A stretch of DNA of 64,000 nt, taken from the NCBI GenBank assembly GCA_964291305.2, contig OZ219783.1, forward strand, positions 1,612,001 to 1,676,000, given 5' to 3'. Origin of the DNA: VXNF01 sp964291305. Its GTDB lineage: Bacteria > Actinomycetota > Acidimicrobiia > Acidimicrobiales > CATQHL01. Both the position numbers and the translations under genes were made by a program. Below are positions 33,687 to 42,537 of this stretch, one piece after another; the first letter of the stretch is position 1, and each line of letters begins with the position of its first letter. Below the pieces are notes generated by a model. It saw only the letters and a program-made list of their open reading frames with translations, searched no databases and had not been told where the DNA came from.

Positions 33687-35794
33687 GGCTGCGTCACCAG
33701 CGGCACATCGACCATGTCCTGGCGTGGAATATCTACCGGCGCCTCAGGGACCCGGTCTAGGGCTATCGCCTCCAGCACGCGGCGAACCGCCGGAGCCGCC
33801 GCCGACCCCCCGAAGCCTGATTCCTCCAGCAAGAACGTCACGACGTAGCGGGGCTCCGGCAGCGGCCCGAACCCTACGAACACCGCCGAGTCAGCCTTGC
33901 CCAGCACCTCCGCGGTGCCAGTCTTACCAGCTACTGGCCAGGTCGAGTGAGGGAAGCCGTCGAAGGCACTCTCAGCAGTGCCGACGTGTTGGTTGGTGCG
34001 CAGCGTCGTAGCATCCCGCATTCCGTCCAGCAGCGGCGCATGCAGATCAGCTGGCAGATAGATCCGCGACGTCAGACGTGGACGGATCTCGTTTACTACC
34101 TCACCGCTCACGGGGTCGACCATGCCGGCGGCGATATTGGGCAGGTAGAGCAGACCACCGTTAGCGAAAGCGGTAAAAGCGTTCGCCAACTGAAGCGGGG
34201 TCACCCCCAGGTCGCCTTGACCGATAGCGATGTTGACTGTGTCCCCGGTTCGCCATTCTGGGTCGGGGAACGCATCGGGATTGTTCTCGTGACGAGCCCG
34301 CTTGATCTCAGCGTCCGGGACAATCCCGGCATGCTCAAATGGGAGAGCGATGCCACTTGTCCGTCCGAACCCGAAGTCCCGAGCGGTCTGCTGAATCTGA
34401 TCCTCGTCATAGCCAGTTCGGCGCGAGAACTGTTCCGCCAGCTTGTAGAAGTACACGTCGCTGGACACAGTGATGGCCAAGCGAAGATCTACGGCGCCGT
34501 TAGGGGTTCGATCGGGGTTCTCGAACTCGCACTTGCCTACGCAGTTTGCCAGCACGTGATAGCCAGGATCATTGGTGGTCTGGGTTACGTCCAAGTAGCC
34601 GTCAGGTCCCAGCAAGCCCACCGAGAGCGCCGCGTAGGACGTGATCGGTTTCATGGTCGAGGCCGGCGAGTACACCCCCTGAATAGCCCGATTGTTGAGT
34701 GGTGCATAGCTCGCTGGATGCGCTAGCGAATCGAACTCGTCCTCGCTTATGCCGCCGATGAAGGCCTGCGGGTCATACGACGGATAGCTGGCCATGGCTA
34801 GCACGTTGCCGTTGCGCGGATCCAACACCACCGCGGCGCCCGCTGGAGCCGGGAAAGTCACAAACGCCTCTTCTACGGACTCGTTTTGTTGCTGGCGAGC
34901 CTCTAGCAGACTCCGCTCAAGCTCCTCTTCTACGAGTTTCTGCAAGTCGGCGTCGATGGTGAGCACCACGTCTGTGCCCGGTTGTGGTGCCCGGTAACTC
35001 CGCTCTCGCACCACGTTTCCGACGTTGTCCACCTCGATCTCTCGCCAGCCGGGCGTACCGCGCAGGATGTCCTCGAAGGCCGACTCCACGCCGGATTTTC
35101 CGATCTCGTCCACGTTGCCGTAGCTCTTTGGATGGTTGCGGCGGGCGGCGAGCTCCTCGGCTGTGATCGTGTCGACATAGCCCAGTACATGAGCCGCCAA
35201 GTCGCCGTAGGGATATACCCGTTGGGTACGTCGGACAACCTCAACGCCGGGGAATTCCTCGTTCCGTTCGGCTAGAAACACCCTGATTTGGTCCGAGACG
35301 CCGACCGCTAGGGGGATCCGGTCAAACGGGCCATAAGCAGGATCCACCATCGCCTCGCTTAACTCCGTCGCTTTGGTGAGAACCCCAGAGCGTGAGAGCT
35401 GCCTCGCCAGCTCTACGGCTAGCCGCTGGCGCTGCTCCGGGCTGATCTGGTCACGCAGGCTTAGGGCATCGATCGTCACCACGTTCACGTTGCGGTTACC
35501 GACCAGTTCTCGCCCGTGCGCGTCGTAGATGCGGCCGCGAGGGGCAGGTTCTGGCAGCGTACGGACGATGTTGTCGGCCGCCTGGGCTACGAACTGCTCC
35601 GAGGTCAGCACCTGCAAATACCAAAGGCGCACAACTAGCGTGACTAGTAATGCTAGGCCTACCACACCGAGAATGCTGAGCCTTAGCCGGCGCGAGTCAT
35701 AGCGGCTGAGCCGTCCCCTGGCCTGGCCGTTCGGCCGGTCTCTCCCGCCAGCGATTCCCTCCGAAGACCGACCACTGGTCCGCGAAACGCTCAC
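33683..35794 (-). CDS. mrdA: Penicillin-binding protein 2 (MrdA, class B transpeptidase)
   Basis: PBP2 cross-links peptidoglycan in elongation with RodA. The 703 aa protein has one N-terminal membrane segment at about residues 40-60, a dimerisation/pedestal domain (RGRIYDAHGRELVGN), and the transpeptidase domain with SxxK at STMK (Ser379/Lys382), a SSD motif in place of SxN, and KTG at VAGKTGTAEVLGK. It overlaps mreD and rodA by 4 bp each. The SSD box is a small departure from SxN. Confidence 0.95.
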   Translation of the reverse strand: MSVSRTSGRSSEGIAGGRDRPNGQARGRLSRYDSRRLRLSILGVVGLALLVTLVVRLWYLQVLTSEQFVAQAADNIVRTLPEPAPRGRIYDAHGRELVGNRNVNVVTIDALSLRDQISPEQRQRLAVELARQLSRSGVLTKATELSEAMVDPAYGPFDRIPLAVGVSDQIRVFLAERNEEFPGVEVVRRTQRVYPYGDLAAHVLGYVDTITAEELAARRNHPKSYGNVDEIGKSGVESAFEDILRGTPGWREIEVDNVGNVVRERSYRAPQPGTDVVLTIDADLQKLVEEELERSLLEARQQQNESVEEAFVTFPAPAGAAVVLDPRNGNVLAMASYPSYDPQAFIGGISEDEFDSLAHPASYAPLNNRAIQGVYSPASTMKPITSYAALSVGLLGPDGYLDVTQTTNDPGYHVLANCVGKCEFENPDRTPNGAVDLRLAITVSSDVYFYKLAEQFSRRTGYDEDQIQQTARDFGFGRTSGIALPFEHAGIVPDAEIKRARHENNPDAFPDPEWRTGDTVNIAIGQGDLGVTPLQLANAFTAFANGGLLYLPNIAAGMVDPVSGEVVNEIRPRLTSRIYLPADLHAPLLDGMRDATTLRTNQHVGTAESAFDGFPHSTWPVAGKTGTAEVLGKADSAVFVGFGPLPEPRYVVTFLLEESGFGGSAAAPAVRRVLEAIALDRVPEAPVDIPRQDMVDVPLVTQP

Positions 35795-36330
35795 GGCCCG
35801 GTCTTTTTGCCCAGAGCGCTGCCCAGCGCCAGCGGCGCCGGTGCTTGTGACCTGTTACCCCAAGCCCAGCGCATCAGCCACCCCGCCGGCAGGGCCAGGA
35901 TGACAGACCAGAGCACCACCACGCCGAGGGTCAACAAGTAGCCGTCGCCAAAGAGATGGTCCTGACCCAGGATTTCACCCGCAAACACGTAGAGGGACAA
36001 CCCCAGAGCCACAAACGGTGGCACCAGCCACCAAGTCCGCACGGTGTATCCCGCTAGCAGACCAGACGCGGCAGCCACCAGAGCGTAGGCAAAAGCAGCC
36101 AGGCCCAGCGGAGTGCCGGCAACCAAGTCGTAAAGCAGTCCCGCCGCCAGCCCGAACTTCAAGCCCCGACTCCATCCGCCCACCAACCCCCCAGCAACCG
36201 CCAGCACCAGCAGCACCTCTGGCGCCCTTCCGCTGATCCTCAGGCCATCCAGCAGTCCGACCTGAAGCACGAAGGTGGTCAGGAGCGCGAGCGCGGTCCG
36301 CAGCTCAAGCCGGATCGCCTCAGCAGACAT
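35791..36330 (-). CDS. mreD: Rod shape-determining protein MreD
   Basis: The 179 aa hydrophobic protein has five or six membrane segments and matches MreD in length, composition and position between mreC and mrdA. MreD links MreC and the SEDS/PBP2 pair at the membrane. Sequence motifs are weak in this family, so position is strong evidence. It overlaps mrdA by 4 bp and follows mreC by 15 bp. Confidence 0.87.
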   Translation of the reverse strand: MSAEAIRLELRTALALLTTFVLQVGLLDGLRISGRAPEVLLVLAVAGGLVGGWSRGLKFGLAAGLLYDLVAGTPLGLAAFAYALVAAASGLLAGYTVRTWWLVPPFVALGLSLYVFAGEILGQDHLFGDGYLLTLGVVVLWSVILALPAGWLMRWAWGNRSQAPAPLALGSALGKKTGP

Positions 36331-36345
36331 ACCTGCTCCCGCCGC

Positions 36346-37185
36346 TCACAGCACGTTGTCGTAGAACAATACTGTTACAAAGTTCAAGGAATCCAGCGCT
36401 GCCGTCGGCTGCACGAACAGCACCTGTTCTAGTTCCGGGTCTATCGCTACTTCCGAAATCAGCCCCACCGGAACATCAGGCGGGTACACACTGCGATCGA
36501 TCCCGCTGGTCGTCACGAGCATGCCTACTTGGACTTGCAGGGAGGAGGCAACACCCTCGCTCACCACCAACGGCTGCCCACGCCCAGTTCCTCGGGCAAC
36601 GGCGATGGCGTCGGTACCCACGAGGCGAACCCCCAGTTCGAACTCGGGATCGCTGATGAGTCGAATACGCGACCGGCCCGGCGAGACTTCCACCACCCTC
36701 CCGACAAGTCCGGCGCTAGTCACAGCCGGCATTCCGGTGCGTACTCCCGCCCTAGAGCCCTTATCTATGTCTACGGTGAAATCAGGGAAGTTGCCGAGGT
36801 GGCGTACCACCCGTGCCGTGGTCGAAGGAATATCCTCTGAGTACTGGATATCTGCCTCAGCTAGATACCGCCGCAGGACTTCGCTGGCGCTGGCGTTCGC
36901 CAAGTCGCGGCCACGTTCGATGTCGAGTTCGGCCTTCAGACGCTCGTTCTCGGCTTTGATGTCGTCGTATTCGGTTACCGCCTCCCAGGCGTCAACAATC
37001 GGGCGTCCCGCTCGTTGTGCGCCCGAAACCACCGGATCCAACACGCCCTCAACCGCGTCTTTGGCCTGCTCGAAGGGCCCGACGTTGCGCACATCGAGCG
37101 TCACGAGCGTGATCGTGATAAGTACCAAAAAGACGAGCGTCAGGCGGGAACGGCCCTGAAGTCTGGCCACGACTGCGGGGACCAC
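36346..37185 (-). CDS. mreC: Rod shape-determining protein MreC
   Basis: The 279 aa protein has one N-terminal membrane helix (LTLVFLVLITITLVTL), a coiled coil (ENERLKAELDIERGRDLA) and two beta-barrel-like domains, as in MreC. It forms a periplasmic scaffold that activates PBP2-RodA. The GTG start overlaps a GGGGAG purine run, so the ribosome-binding geometry is unclear; a second GTG six codons on is an option. It follows mreB by 20 bp. Confidence 0.92.
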   Translation of the reverse strand: MVPAVVARLQGRSRLTLVFLVLITITLVTLDVRNVGPFEQAKDAVEGVLDPVVSGAQRAGRPIVDAWEAVTEYDDIKAENERLKAELDIERGRDLANASASEVLRRYLAEADIQYSEDIPSTTARVVRHLGNFPDFTVDIDKGSRAGVRTGMPAVTSAGLVGRVVEVSPGRSRIRLISDPEFELGVRLVGTDAIAVARGTGRGQPLVVSEGVASSLQVQVGMLVTTSGIDRSVYPPDVPVGLISEVAIDPELEQVLFVQPTAALDSLNFVTVLFYDNVL

Positions 37186-37205
37186 TCCCCTATGAGATCT
37201 CCGGG

Positions 37206-38249
37206 CTACTCAGCTACCGGTGAATGCAGAACGCCTCTCAGCGATTCGAACTCCTCGAGTGAATATCCCGACCCGTACGCCACTACGTGCTGCGGGTTGG
37301 GGACTCGGTTGACTTTGATCCCAGTCTCCGAAGCCAGGCGCTCAGCCAGACCGACGAGCCGGGAACCGCCGCCGGCGAGATGAATGCCGCTTTCCATGAT
37401 GTCAGAGGTGAGTTCGGGCGGAGCGGAGTCGAGAGTGCCTTGCACCCCGCTGATGATCTCATTCAGCGGCTCCTTTATCGCCTCACGCAGTTCGGTAGTA
37501 CTGATCGCGATGCTTCGCGGGAGTCCGCTCACCAGATCCCGTCCGGGAATCTTGATAACAATCTCCTCGCTCACCGGCCAAGCCGAGGTATACCTGGCCT
37601 TGATCTGTTCGGTGGTCTGCTCGCCCAGGCCGAGGCTGTACTCCTTGCGGATGTAGTCGCTGATCGTCTGGTCGAAATCGTCACCAGCCACCCTCACCGA
37701 GCGGCTCACCACGATCCCACCAAGAGAGATAACTGCAATTTCAGTGGTCCCACCACCCACATCGACGATCATGCTGCCGGTGGGCTTCTGCACCGAGATT
37801 CCGGCTCCAATGGCCGCGGCCATGGGTTCTTCGATGATAAAGACAGGTCGGCGGGCACCAGCGAACTCGGCCACTTCCTGTACCGCCCGCTGCTCTACCG
37901 GGGTGATGCCCGAAGGCACACAGATGACCATGCGCGGTTTGGCGAAGCGGTTGCTGTGAACCTGCTGGATGAAGTAGCGAAGCATCTTTTCGCACACACC
38001 GAAGTCGGCGATGACGCCCTCTTTTAGCGGGCGAACAGTGCGGATATTGGCCGGCGTGCGACCGATCATCTCCTTGGCGTTCTGACCAACTGCTAGTAGC
38101 CGATCCGAGCGCGCATCGAGTGCCGCCACGCTTGGTTCCTCGAGCACAATGCCCTCACCGCGTACATACACGATGGTAGTGGCGGTCCCGAGGTCGACCG
38201 CAATACCTCGGCCTACTGCTCTATTGATCTTGTTGGACACTTTTGCCAT
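37206..38249 (-). CDS. mreB: Rod shape-determining protein MreB
   Basis: MreB is an actin-like ATPase that guides sidewall synthesis. The 347 aa protein has the phosphate-1 loop AVDLGTATTIVYV, phosphate-2 IVDVGGGTTEIAVIS and adenosine motif HLAGGGSRLVGLAERL. The Met start at 38249 gives MAKVSNKINRAVGRG. It opens the long mreB-to-proB minus-strand run. A promoter candidate is at 38314-38342. MreB presence predicts a rod or filamentous cell. Confidence 0.96.
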   Translation of the reverse strand: MAKVSNKINRAVGRGIAVDLGTATTIVYVRGEGIVLEEPSVAALDARSDRLLAVGQNAKEMIGRTPANIRTVRPLKEGVIADFGVCEKMLRYFIQQVHSNRFAKPRMVICVPSGITPVEQRAVQEVAEFAGARRPVFIIEEPMAAAIGAGISVQKPTGSMIVDVGGGTTEIAVISLGGIVVSRSVRVAGDDFDQTISDYIRKEYSLGLGEQTTEQIKARYTSAWPVSEEIVIKIPGRDLVSGLPRSIAISTTELREAIKEPLNEIISGVQGTLDSAPPELTSDIMESGIHLAGGGSRLVGLAERLASETGIKVNRVPNPQHVVAYGSGYSLEEFESLRGVLHSPVAE

Positions 38250-38313
38250 GGTCGTTGGTCATCATCCATTCGGAACTTGTCGGCGTGCTGGAGCGGGCCC
38301 GCGTCCAACAGGC

Positions 38314-38342
38314 AGGATATTCCATCGACGCGGCATCACCAA
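38314..38342 (-). promoter_or_regulatory. Candidate promoter of the mreB operon
   Basis: On the minus strand TTGGTG (38342-38337) and TATCCT (38319-38314) are separated by 17 bp, close to a sigma-70-type promoter. They are about 65 bp upstream of the mreB start. The region between tRNA-Val and mreB holds no other gene. Promoter strength is uncertain because both hexamers are imperfect. Confidence 0.4.
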
Positions 38343-38370
38343 ATGCGGCCGATTATCTGGGCTTCTTAGG

Positions 38371-38444
38371 TGGGCCGTGAGGGACTTGAACCCCCGACCC
38401 CTTGCGCGTCATGCAAGTGCTCTTGCCAACTGAGCTAACGGCCC
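38371..38444 (-). tRNA. tRNA-Val (GAC anticodon)
   Basis: The minus strand folds as a full cloverleaf: acceptor GGGCCGT pairing with ACGGCCC, D arm GCTC/GAGC, anticodon stem CTTGC/GCAAG with loop ATGACGC giving anticodon GAC, and T arm GGGGGTTCAAGTCCC. Discriminator base is A, as for valine. CCA is not encoded. It is the third of three tRNAs read in the order Gly, Cys, Val. Confidence 0.95.
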
Positions 38445-38518
38445 CAACGGCAGGCTAGCGCGACGGCACCGCTGAGGCGCCAGCGTCTCCGCCTGAGCAG
38501 CTGACTAAGGGTAACGCG

Positions 38519-38592
38519 AGCATCGGGCGGGATTCGAACCCGCGATAGACGGCTTTGCAGGCCGCTCCCTTCGTCCGCTCGGGCACCGATGC
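38519..38592 (-). tRNA. tRNA-Cys (GCA anticodon)
   Basis: The acceptor stem GCATCGG pairs with CCGATGC. The anticodon loop CTGCAAA gives GCA, the T arm contains GGGTTCGAATCCC, and the discriminator is U, the main identity base for cysteine. CCA is not encoded. It lies 36 bp from tRNA-Gly and 74 bp from tRNA-Val. Confidence 0.96.
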
Positions 38593-38628
38593 AGATTTGC
38601 AGATTTTGTGGCCCCCAGGGAGCCTGCG

Positions 38629-38701
38629 AGCGGGCGACCGGGCTCGAACCGGCGACCTTCACCTTGGCAAGGTGGCGCTCTACCAACTGAGCTACGCCCG
38701 C
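38629..38701 (-). tRNA. tRNA-Gly (GCC anticodon)
   Basis: The acceptor stem GCGGGCG pairs with CGCCCGC. The D arm is GCTCAGTTGGTAGAGC and the anticodon loop TTGCCAA gives GCC. The discriminator is U. The outermost anticodon-stem pair (C27-A43) is mismatched; the other four pair. TAGACT (38718-38713, minus strand) about 11 bp upstream may be a -10 box for the tRNA cluster. Confidence 0.95.
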
Positions 38702-38752
38702 AAGTCGGCGACAGTCTACTCCCCGGCGCGGCCTAGTCCGCTAGCGCAGGTA

Positions 38753-39970
38753 TCAGTTCGGGGCTATGCCCTGGTGATCTTTCTCGACCGATTCCAGGAA
38801 CTCCGCCAGAGCCTCAGATATGGCCTGTGTCTCCACCAGGAAGCCGTCATGGCCGTGCGGACTCTCCACGAACACGTAGCGACAGTCTCCGTCGGCGGCT
38901 ACGAGGAGGTCGCGCAACTCTTTCTGCTGGCGTGGGGGGTACAACGCGTCAGTACTAATCGAGACTGTCAACACTGGCATTGTGATGCGCGCCGCCGCCC
39001 GCTGCAAGCCGCCGCGGCCACGGCCAATGTCGTGCGTGTCCATGGCCTTGTTAAGCAGCAGGTAGGAGTTGGCGTCGAAGCGTCGCACCAGCTTTTCGCC
39101 GTGGTAGTCGAGGTAGCCCTCCACGCCAAAGCGGTCCCACAGACCGAACTGCTCGTTGGGCCGGACCAACGACCGGCCAAATCGCTCGGCGAAGAGTTCA
39201 TCGCTGCGGTAGGTGATCTGCGCTACCGATCGTGCCAACGCAAGGCCTTCGTGGGGCCCGTCGCCCGGCTCAGCGTCATAGTAATCGCCGCCGCGCCAGC
39301 GAGGATCTTGGGCAATGGCCGCCCGCCCTACGGCACTCCAGCCGATCTGCCATGGGCTCGCCGAGCAGCCGACCGCCAAGGGTGCAATCGACTGCACTCG
39401 CGAGGGATACATGGCCCCCCACTCCAGAGCCTGCATTCCCCCCATGGACCCCCCAACCACGCACAGCCAGCGTTTCACGCCCAGATGGTCGGCTAGCTGC
39501 GCCTGTGTACGCACCATGTCTCGGATCGTGACAGGCGGGAACGAGGCGGCCCAGCGTCGTCCGGTCGCCTGATTCAGCGAGGCCGGACCAGTCGTGCCCT
39601 GACAGCCTCCCAGAACGTTGGCACACACTACGAAGTAGCGGTTGATGTCAATGGCCTCGCCGGGCCCGATAACGCCTTGCCACCAGCCCCGCTTGCTGAG
39701 ATGCGGATCGTAGGCATGAGCATCACCGGTCAGCGCGTGACACACCAGCACAGCGTTGGAACCGTCGCTGTCGAGCGTCCCCCAGGTCTCATAAGCAACC
39801 GTCACACTGGCTAACGAGTGGCCGCTCTCGAGCACGAAGGGGCGTTGAGTGTCAAGGGTGTAGAACTCCCGACCTGCCGGTGGGTCGCCCTCTTGCCAAG
39901 CTCCCGAGGCCGGCAGGTCGCTCGCCAGGCGCGGCGGACGTGCGGCACCGGAGCCCTCAGCCATGGGCAT
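38753..39970 (-). CDS. metX: Homoserine O-acetyltransferase (MetX family)
   Basis: MetX acylates homoserine for methionine synthesis by trans-sulfuration or direct sulfhydrylation. The 405 aa alpha/beta hydrolase has the nucleophile elbow GGSMGGMQALEW (Ser in GSM) and the C-terminal catalytic region with His in SPHGHDGFLVE. Acetyl versus succinyl donor cannot be decided by eye; the length and family favour acetyl. Its start overlaps the cyclase gene stop by 14 bp. MPM at the start offers an alternative ATG two codons in. Confidence 0.93.
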   Translation of the reverse strand: MPMAEGSGAARPPRLASDLPASGAWQEGDPPAGREFYTLDTQRPFVLESGHSLASVTVAYETWGTLDSDGSNAVLVCHALTGDAHAYDPHLSKRGWWQGVIGPGEAIDINRYFVVCANVLGGCQGTTGPASLNQATGRRWAASFPPVTIRDMVRTQAQLADHLGVKRWLCVVGGSMGGMQALEWGAMYPSRVQSIAPLAVGCSASPWQIGWSAVGRAAIAQDPRWRGGDYYDAEPGDGPHEGLALARSVAQITYRSDELFAERFGRSLVRPNEQFGLWDRFGVEGYLDYHGEKLVRRFDANSYLLLNKAMDTHDIGRGRGGLQRAAARITMPVLTVSISTDALYPPRQQKELRDLLVAADGDCRYVFVESPHGHDGFLVETQAISEALAEFLESVEKDHQGIAPN

Positions 39971-40499
39971 GTGACTCCAATTCAGCGGCTCTTAGATGCA
40001 CCACATCCACCCTTTCAGTAAACCCGGGAATCGCCAGGAAGCCGATGGAGTCGGCACGGGTGTTCAAGCCCGAGATCAAGGTCGCCGGGGCTAGCAGCTG
40101 CCCCGGCTGCGCCAGGTCACAGAGATGGGCAGCAAGGTTCACCGCGTTGCCGATGTAGTCGTCACCCTCAAAGAGAATCACCGGCCCGGCAGCGATGCCG
40201 GCGCGCAGCGGCAAAACGCCCTGCTGTGTCACAACCTTCTGAAGGTGCACAACAGCCTCCACCAGCGGTTCGTTCTCAACGCCCACGAGCATGGCGCCAT
40301 CGCCGAGCCACTTGGCGATGCGCACTCCATGGCTGGCAACCACAGCCCGGACCACAACGCGGAACTCCGACAGCAGAGCCACTGCCTTACGATCCCCGTG
40401 GTTTTCGGTGTACCTCGTGAAGTTGCTGAGGTCCACGAAGGCGAACCCTCGCTCGACTCGGGCCGGGCTTATCCCTGCCACCAGGCCAGAATCGCCCAT
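39957..40499 (-). CDS. Class III adenylate/guanylate cyclase domain protein
   Basis: From the ATG at 40499 the product is 180 aa, nearly all one class III nucleotide cyclase catalytic domain. It shows GFAFVDLSNFTRYTENHGD near the N-terminus with the first metal Asp in VDLSNFT, and WLGDGAMLVGVE with the second metal Asp. The frame is open to 40676, but that part lies inside lgt. The substrate base residues are not resolved. It starts 4 bp after the lgt stop and overlaps metX by 14 bp. No sensor domain is attached. Confidence 0.85.
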   Translation of the reverse strand: MGDSGLVAGISPARVERGFAFVDLSNFTRYTENHGDRKAVALLSEFRVVVRAVVASHGVRIAKWLGDGAMLVGVENEPLVEAVVHLQKVVTQQGVLPLRAGIAAGPVILFEGDDYIGNAVNLAAHLCDLAQPGQLLAPATLISGLNTRADSIGFLAIPGFTERVDVVHLRAAELESHAHG

Positions 40500-40503
40500 A
40501 CGA

Positions 40504-41520
40504 TCAGTCCGATCGGCTAGTGGTAGTCGACTCTCCTGCGCTAGCGGAACCCTGCTCATCATCGACAGAACTGCCCTCTGAGGTAGCTTCAGGGTCCTCG
40601 TCCGACGGTTCAGCCTCCTGCTCTTCTGCCACACCGTTTGAGACATCGTCCACACCAACCAAGACATCAGCCTCACTAATCGAGCTGTCAGCCCCGCTGG
40701 GTTCTTCGACTGTGAGCACTCCGGCGGCCTCGGCCTTTCGGCGGCGCGGCGTTACTAGCAGAAGAAACAGCCCGGTCAGCAAGAGCACCCCGCCAAAAAC
40801 CCAGATGTTCACCCTGACACCCGCCAGCAGGCTGGCCGGATCTACTCGCAGAGCCTCGATCCATACTCGCCCGGCTGAATACAAGCAGAGATAGAGCACT
40901 ATCAGGTGACCCCGCGGCAGCTTGCCACGCCGGTCGATACGCCACAGCGCCCCCAGCACCAGCAGATTCCAGACCATCTCGTAGGCGAAAGTGGGGTGGA
41001 ATGTCTCGTCGTCGATGTACTCCAGCGGGCGATGCTGCGGGTCGATCTCAAGACCCCAGGGCAGGTCGGTCGGCCGGCCGAATAGTTCTTGGTTAAACCA
41101 GTTGCCCAGTCGACCGAGGATCTGCCCCACGGGGAATCCCACGGCGGCGGCATCTAGCAGCGAGCGCAGTGGCAGACGACGCAGCCGGACGACAACTAGG
41201 CCGCCGAGTACCGCTCCCAAGATCCCTCCAGGGATACCGAGGCCACCCTCCCAGATCTTCAGGATGTCCACCCAGCGACCCTGGTAGCTCTTCCAGTCAG
41301 TGAGCACGTGGTAGGCACGGGCACCGATAAGACCCATCGGAACACCAATGGTGGAGACCTGCACAGCCCACTCTGGATTCAGACCGCGGCGCTGCAACAG
41401 CCGCGCCGCGGCGTAGACGCCGGCAATTACACCTAGTGCGACCATGAGGCCATAGAGGCGGAGATTCAGCGGTCCTAGGGAGAGCGTCCCCACATCCGGA
41501 CTGGGAATCGATGCAATCAC
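40504..41520 (-). CDS. lgt: Phosphatidylglycerol-prolipoprotein diacylglyceryl transferase
   Basis: Lgt attaches diacylglycerol to lipobox cysteines, the first lipoprotein maturation step. I place the start at GTG 41520 because GGAGGG (41532-41527) is six bases upstream; the frame is open to 41571. The 338 aa product has several membrane segments, the Lgt signature GRLGNWFNQELFGRPTDLPW, and the HPTFAYEMVW region. The last 90 or so residues form an acidic Ser/Glu-rich tail after VTPRRRKAEAAG, longer than in E. coli Lgt but common in actinomycetes. Lipoprotein genes near 1-115 and 61.3 kb could be clients. Confidence 0.93.
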   Translation of the reverse strand: MIASIPSPDVGTLSLGPLNLRLYGLMVALGVIAGVYAAARLLQRRGLNPEWAVQVSTIGVPMGLIGARAYHVLTDWKSYQGRWVDILKIWEGGLGIPGGILGAVLGGLVVVRLRRLPLRSLLDAAAVGFPVGQILGRLGNWFNQELFGRPTDLPWGLEIDPQHRPLEYIDDETFHPTFAYEMVWNLLVLGALWRIDRRGKLPRGHLIVLYLCLYSAGRVWIEALRVDPASLLAGVRVNIWVFGGVLLLTGLFLLLVTPRRRKAEAAGVLTVEEPSGADSSISEADVLVGVDDVSNGVAEEQEAEPSDEDPEATSEGSSVDDEQGSASAGESTTTSRSD

Positions 41521-41637
41521 GTGGGACCCTCCGATGCAGATACCACCGCCGGCGGGGCTCCCGTTCGTCATACGAGCCGCCGTCGGTGAGTTTAGCGGGC
41601 GGCCAGAGAGTCACCGGACACGGTTATCGTTCCCGCA

Positions 41638-42528
41638 GTGGTCCCCGGATCTACCGCCGGTCGGCTCGCCCGCCTGAAGGGGCATCTTACAGTCGCCGTC
41701 TGTCTGCCTACCCTAAACGAGGAAGAGACCGTTGGAGAGATCTGCGCCGAGGTCCGTCGGACTCTTATGGCTCCTGCTGTCCGGCTGGTGGACGACCTGC
41801 TAGTGGTAGATGACGACTCGGCGGACCGTACTCGTGAGTTGGCCACCGCCGCCGGTGCCCGGGTTGTGCGCCTAGCCGAGGTGCTGCCCAACGCGGGAGG
41901 AGGCCTAGGCAAGGGCAATGCTCTTTGGAAGAGCCTTGCGGCAACCACCGCAGACCTGATCGTGTGGTGCGACGCCGATCTCAAAAGCTTCGAAGCGCAC
42001 TACGTGACCGCGCTGCTAGAGCCACTCTTGGCCGACGAGAAAGTTGTGCTCGTCAAGGGCTACTACGAGCGACTACTAGACGGACATCCGGGTGGCGGGC
42101 GCACTACCGAGCTAATGGCACGCCCGCTGCTAGCGCAGTTTTTCCCCGAGCTGGCCCATCTGCGCCAGCCGCTTGGCGGCGAGTACGCCGTGCGCCGAGT
42201 AGCTGTCGAGCAAGTGCCGTTCGTACAGGGCTGGGGTGTGGAAATTGGTCTCTTGATCGATCTGGCTCGTCGCTTCGGCGCCGATCGCATTGCGCAGGCC
42301 GACCTGGGCGTGCGTAGCCACCGCAACCGGCCGCTAGCGGAGTTAGGGCCGCAAGCGCTGGCGATACTGCAGACGGTGCTGCAGCGTGCCGGCTTCAGCC
42401 CGCCGGGTAGCGGCAATCGAAGCGACGGCTGGAACGCCGAGCTAAAGATTCCAGGCAAGCCACCGCAGGCCGTAGCGCTACGAGAGCGCCCACCGCTCAG
42501 CGAATACCGAGACGCGCCAACCCGCTAG
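41638..42528 (+). CDS. Glycosyltransferase family 2/81, glucosyl-3-phosphoglycerate synthase-like
   Basis: The 296 aa protein has a GT-A fold: VAVCLPTLNEEETVGEI for the nucleotide sugar, the VDDLLVVDDDSADRT region, a metal-binding WCDADLKSF, and FVQGWGVEIGLLIDLARRFG. These match GpgS-like enzymes, which make glucosyl-3-phosphoglycerate, the precursor of polymethylated polysaccharides or of glucosylglycerate. GTG at 41638 has no Shine-Dalgarno. TATCGT at 41625-41630 ends 7 bp before it, so the mRNA could be leaderless. It diverges from lgt and converges with nrdJ. Confidence 0.82.
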   Translation: MVPGSTAGRLARLKGHLTVAVCLPTLNEEETVGEICAEVRRTLMAPAVRLVDDLLVVDDDSADRTRELATAAGARVVRLAEVLPNAGGGLGKGNALWKSLAATTADLIVWCDADLKSFEAHYVTALLEPLLADEKVVLVKGYYERLLDGHPGGGRTTELMARPLLAQFFPELAHLRQPLGGEYAVRRVAVEQVPFVQGWGVEIGLLIDLARRFGADRIAQADLGVRSHRNRPLAELGPQALAILQTVLQRAGFSPPGSGNRSDGWNAELKIPGKPPQAVALRERPPLSEYRDAPTR

Positions 42529-42537
42529 TCGTGAGCC

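Noticed and set aside
38555..39496. Long plus-strand frame over the tRNAs and metX
   Set aside because: It is antisense to two tRNA genes and metX and shows no recognisable domain; it is a codon-bias shadow.
40500..40676. Longer N-terminus of the cyclase
   Set aside because: It overlaps lgt and is low in similarity to cyclases; ATG 40499 sits right after the lgt stop.
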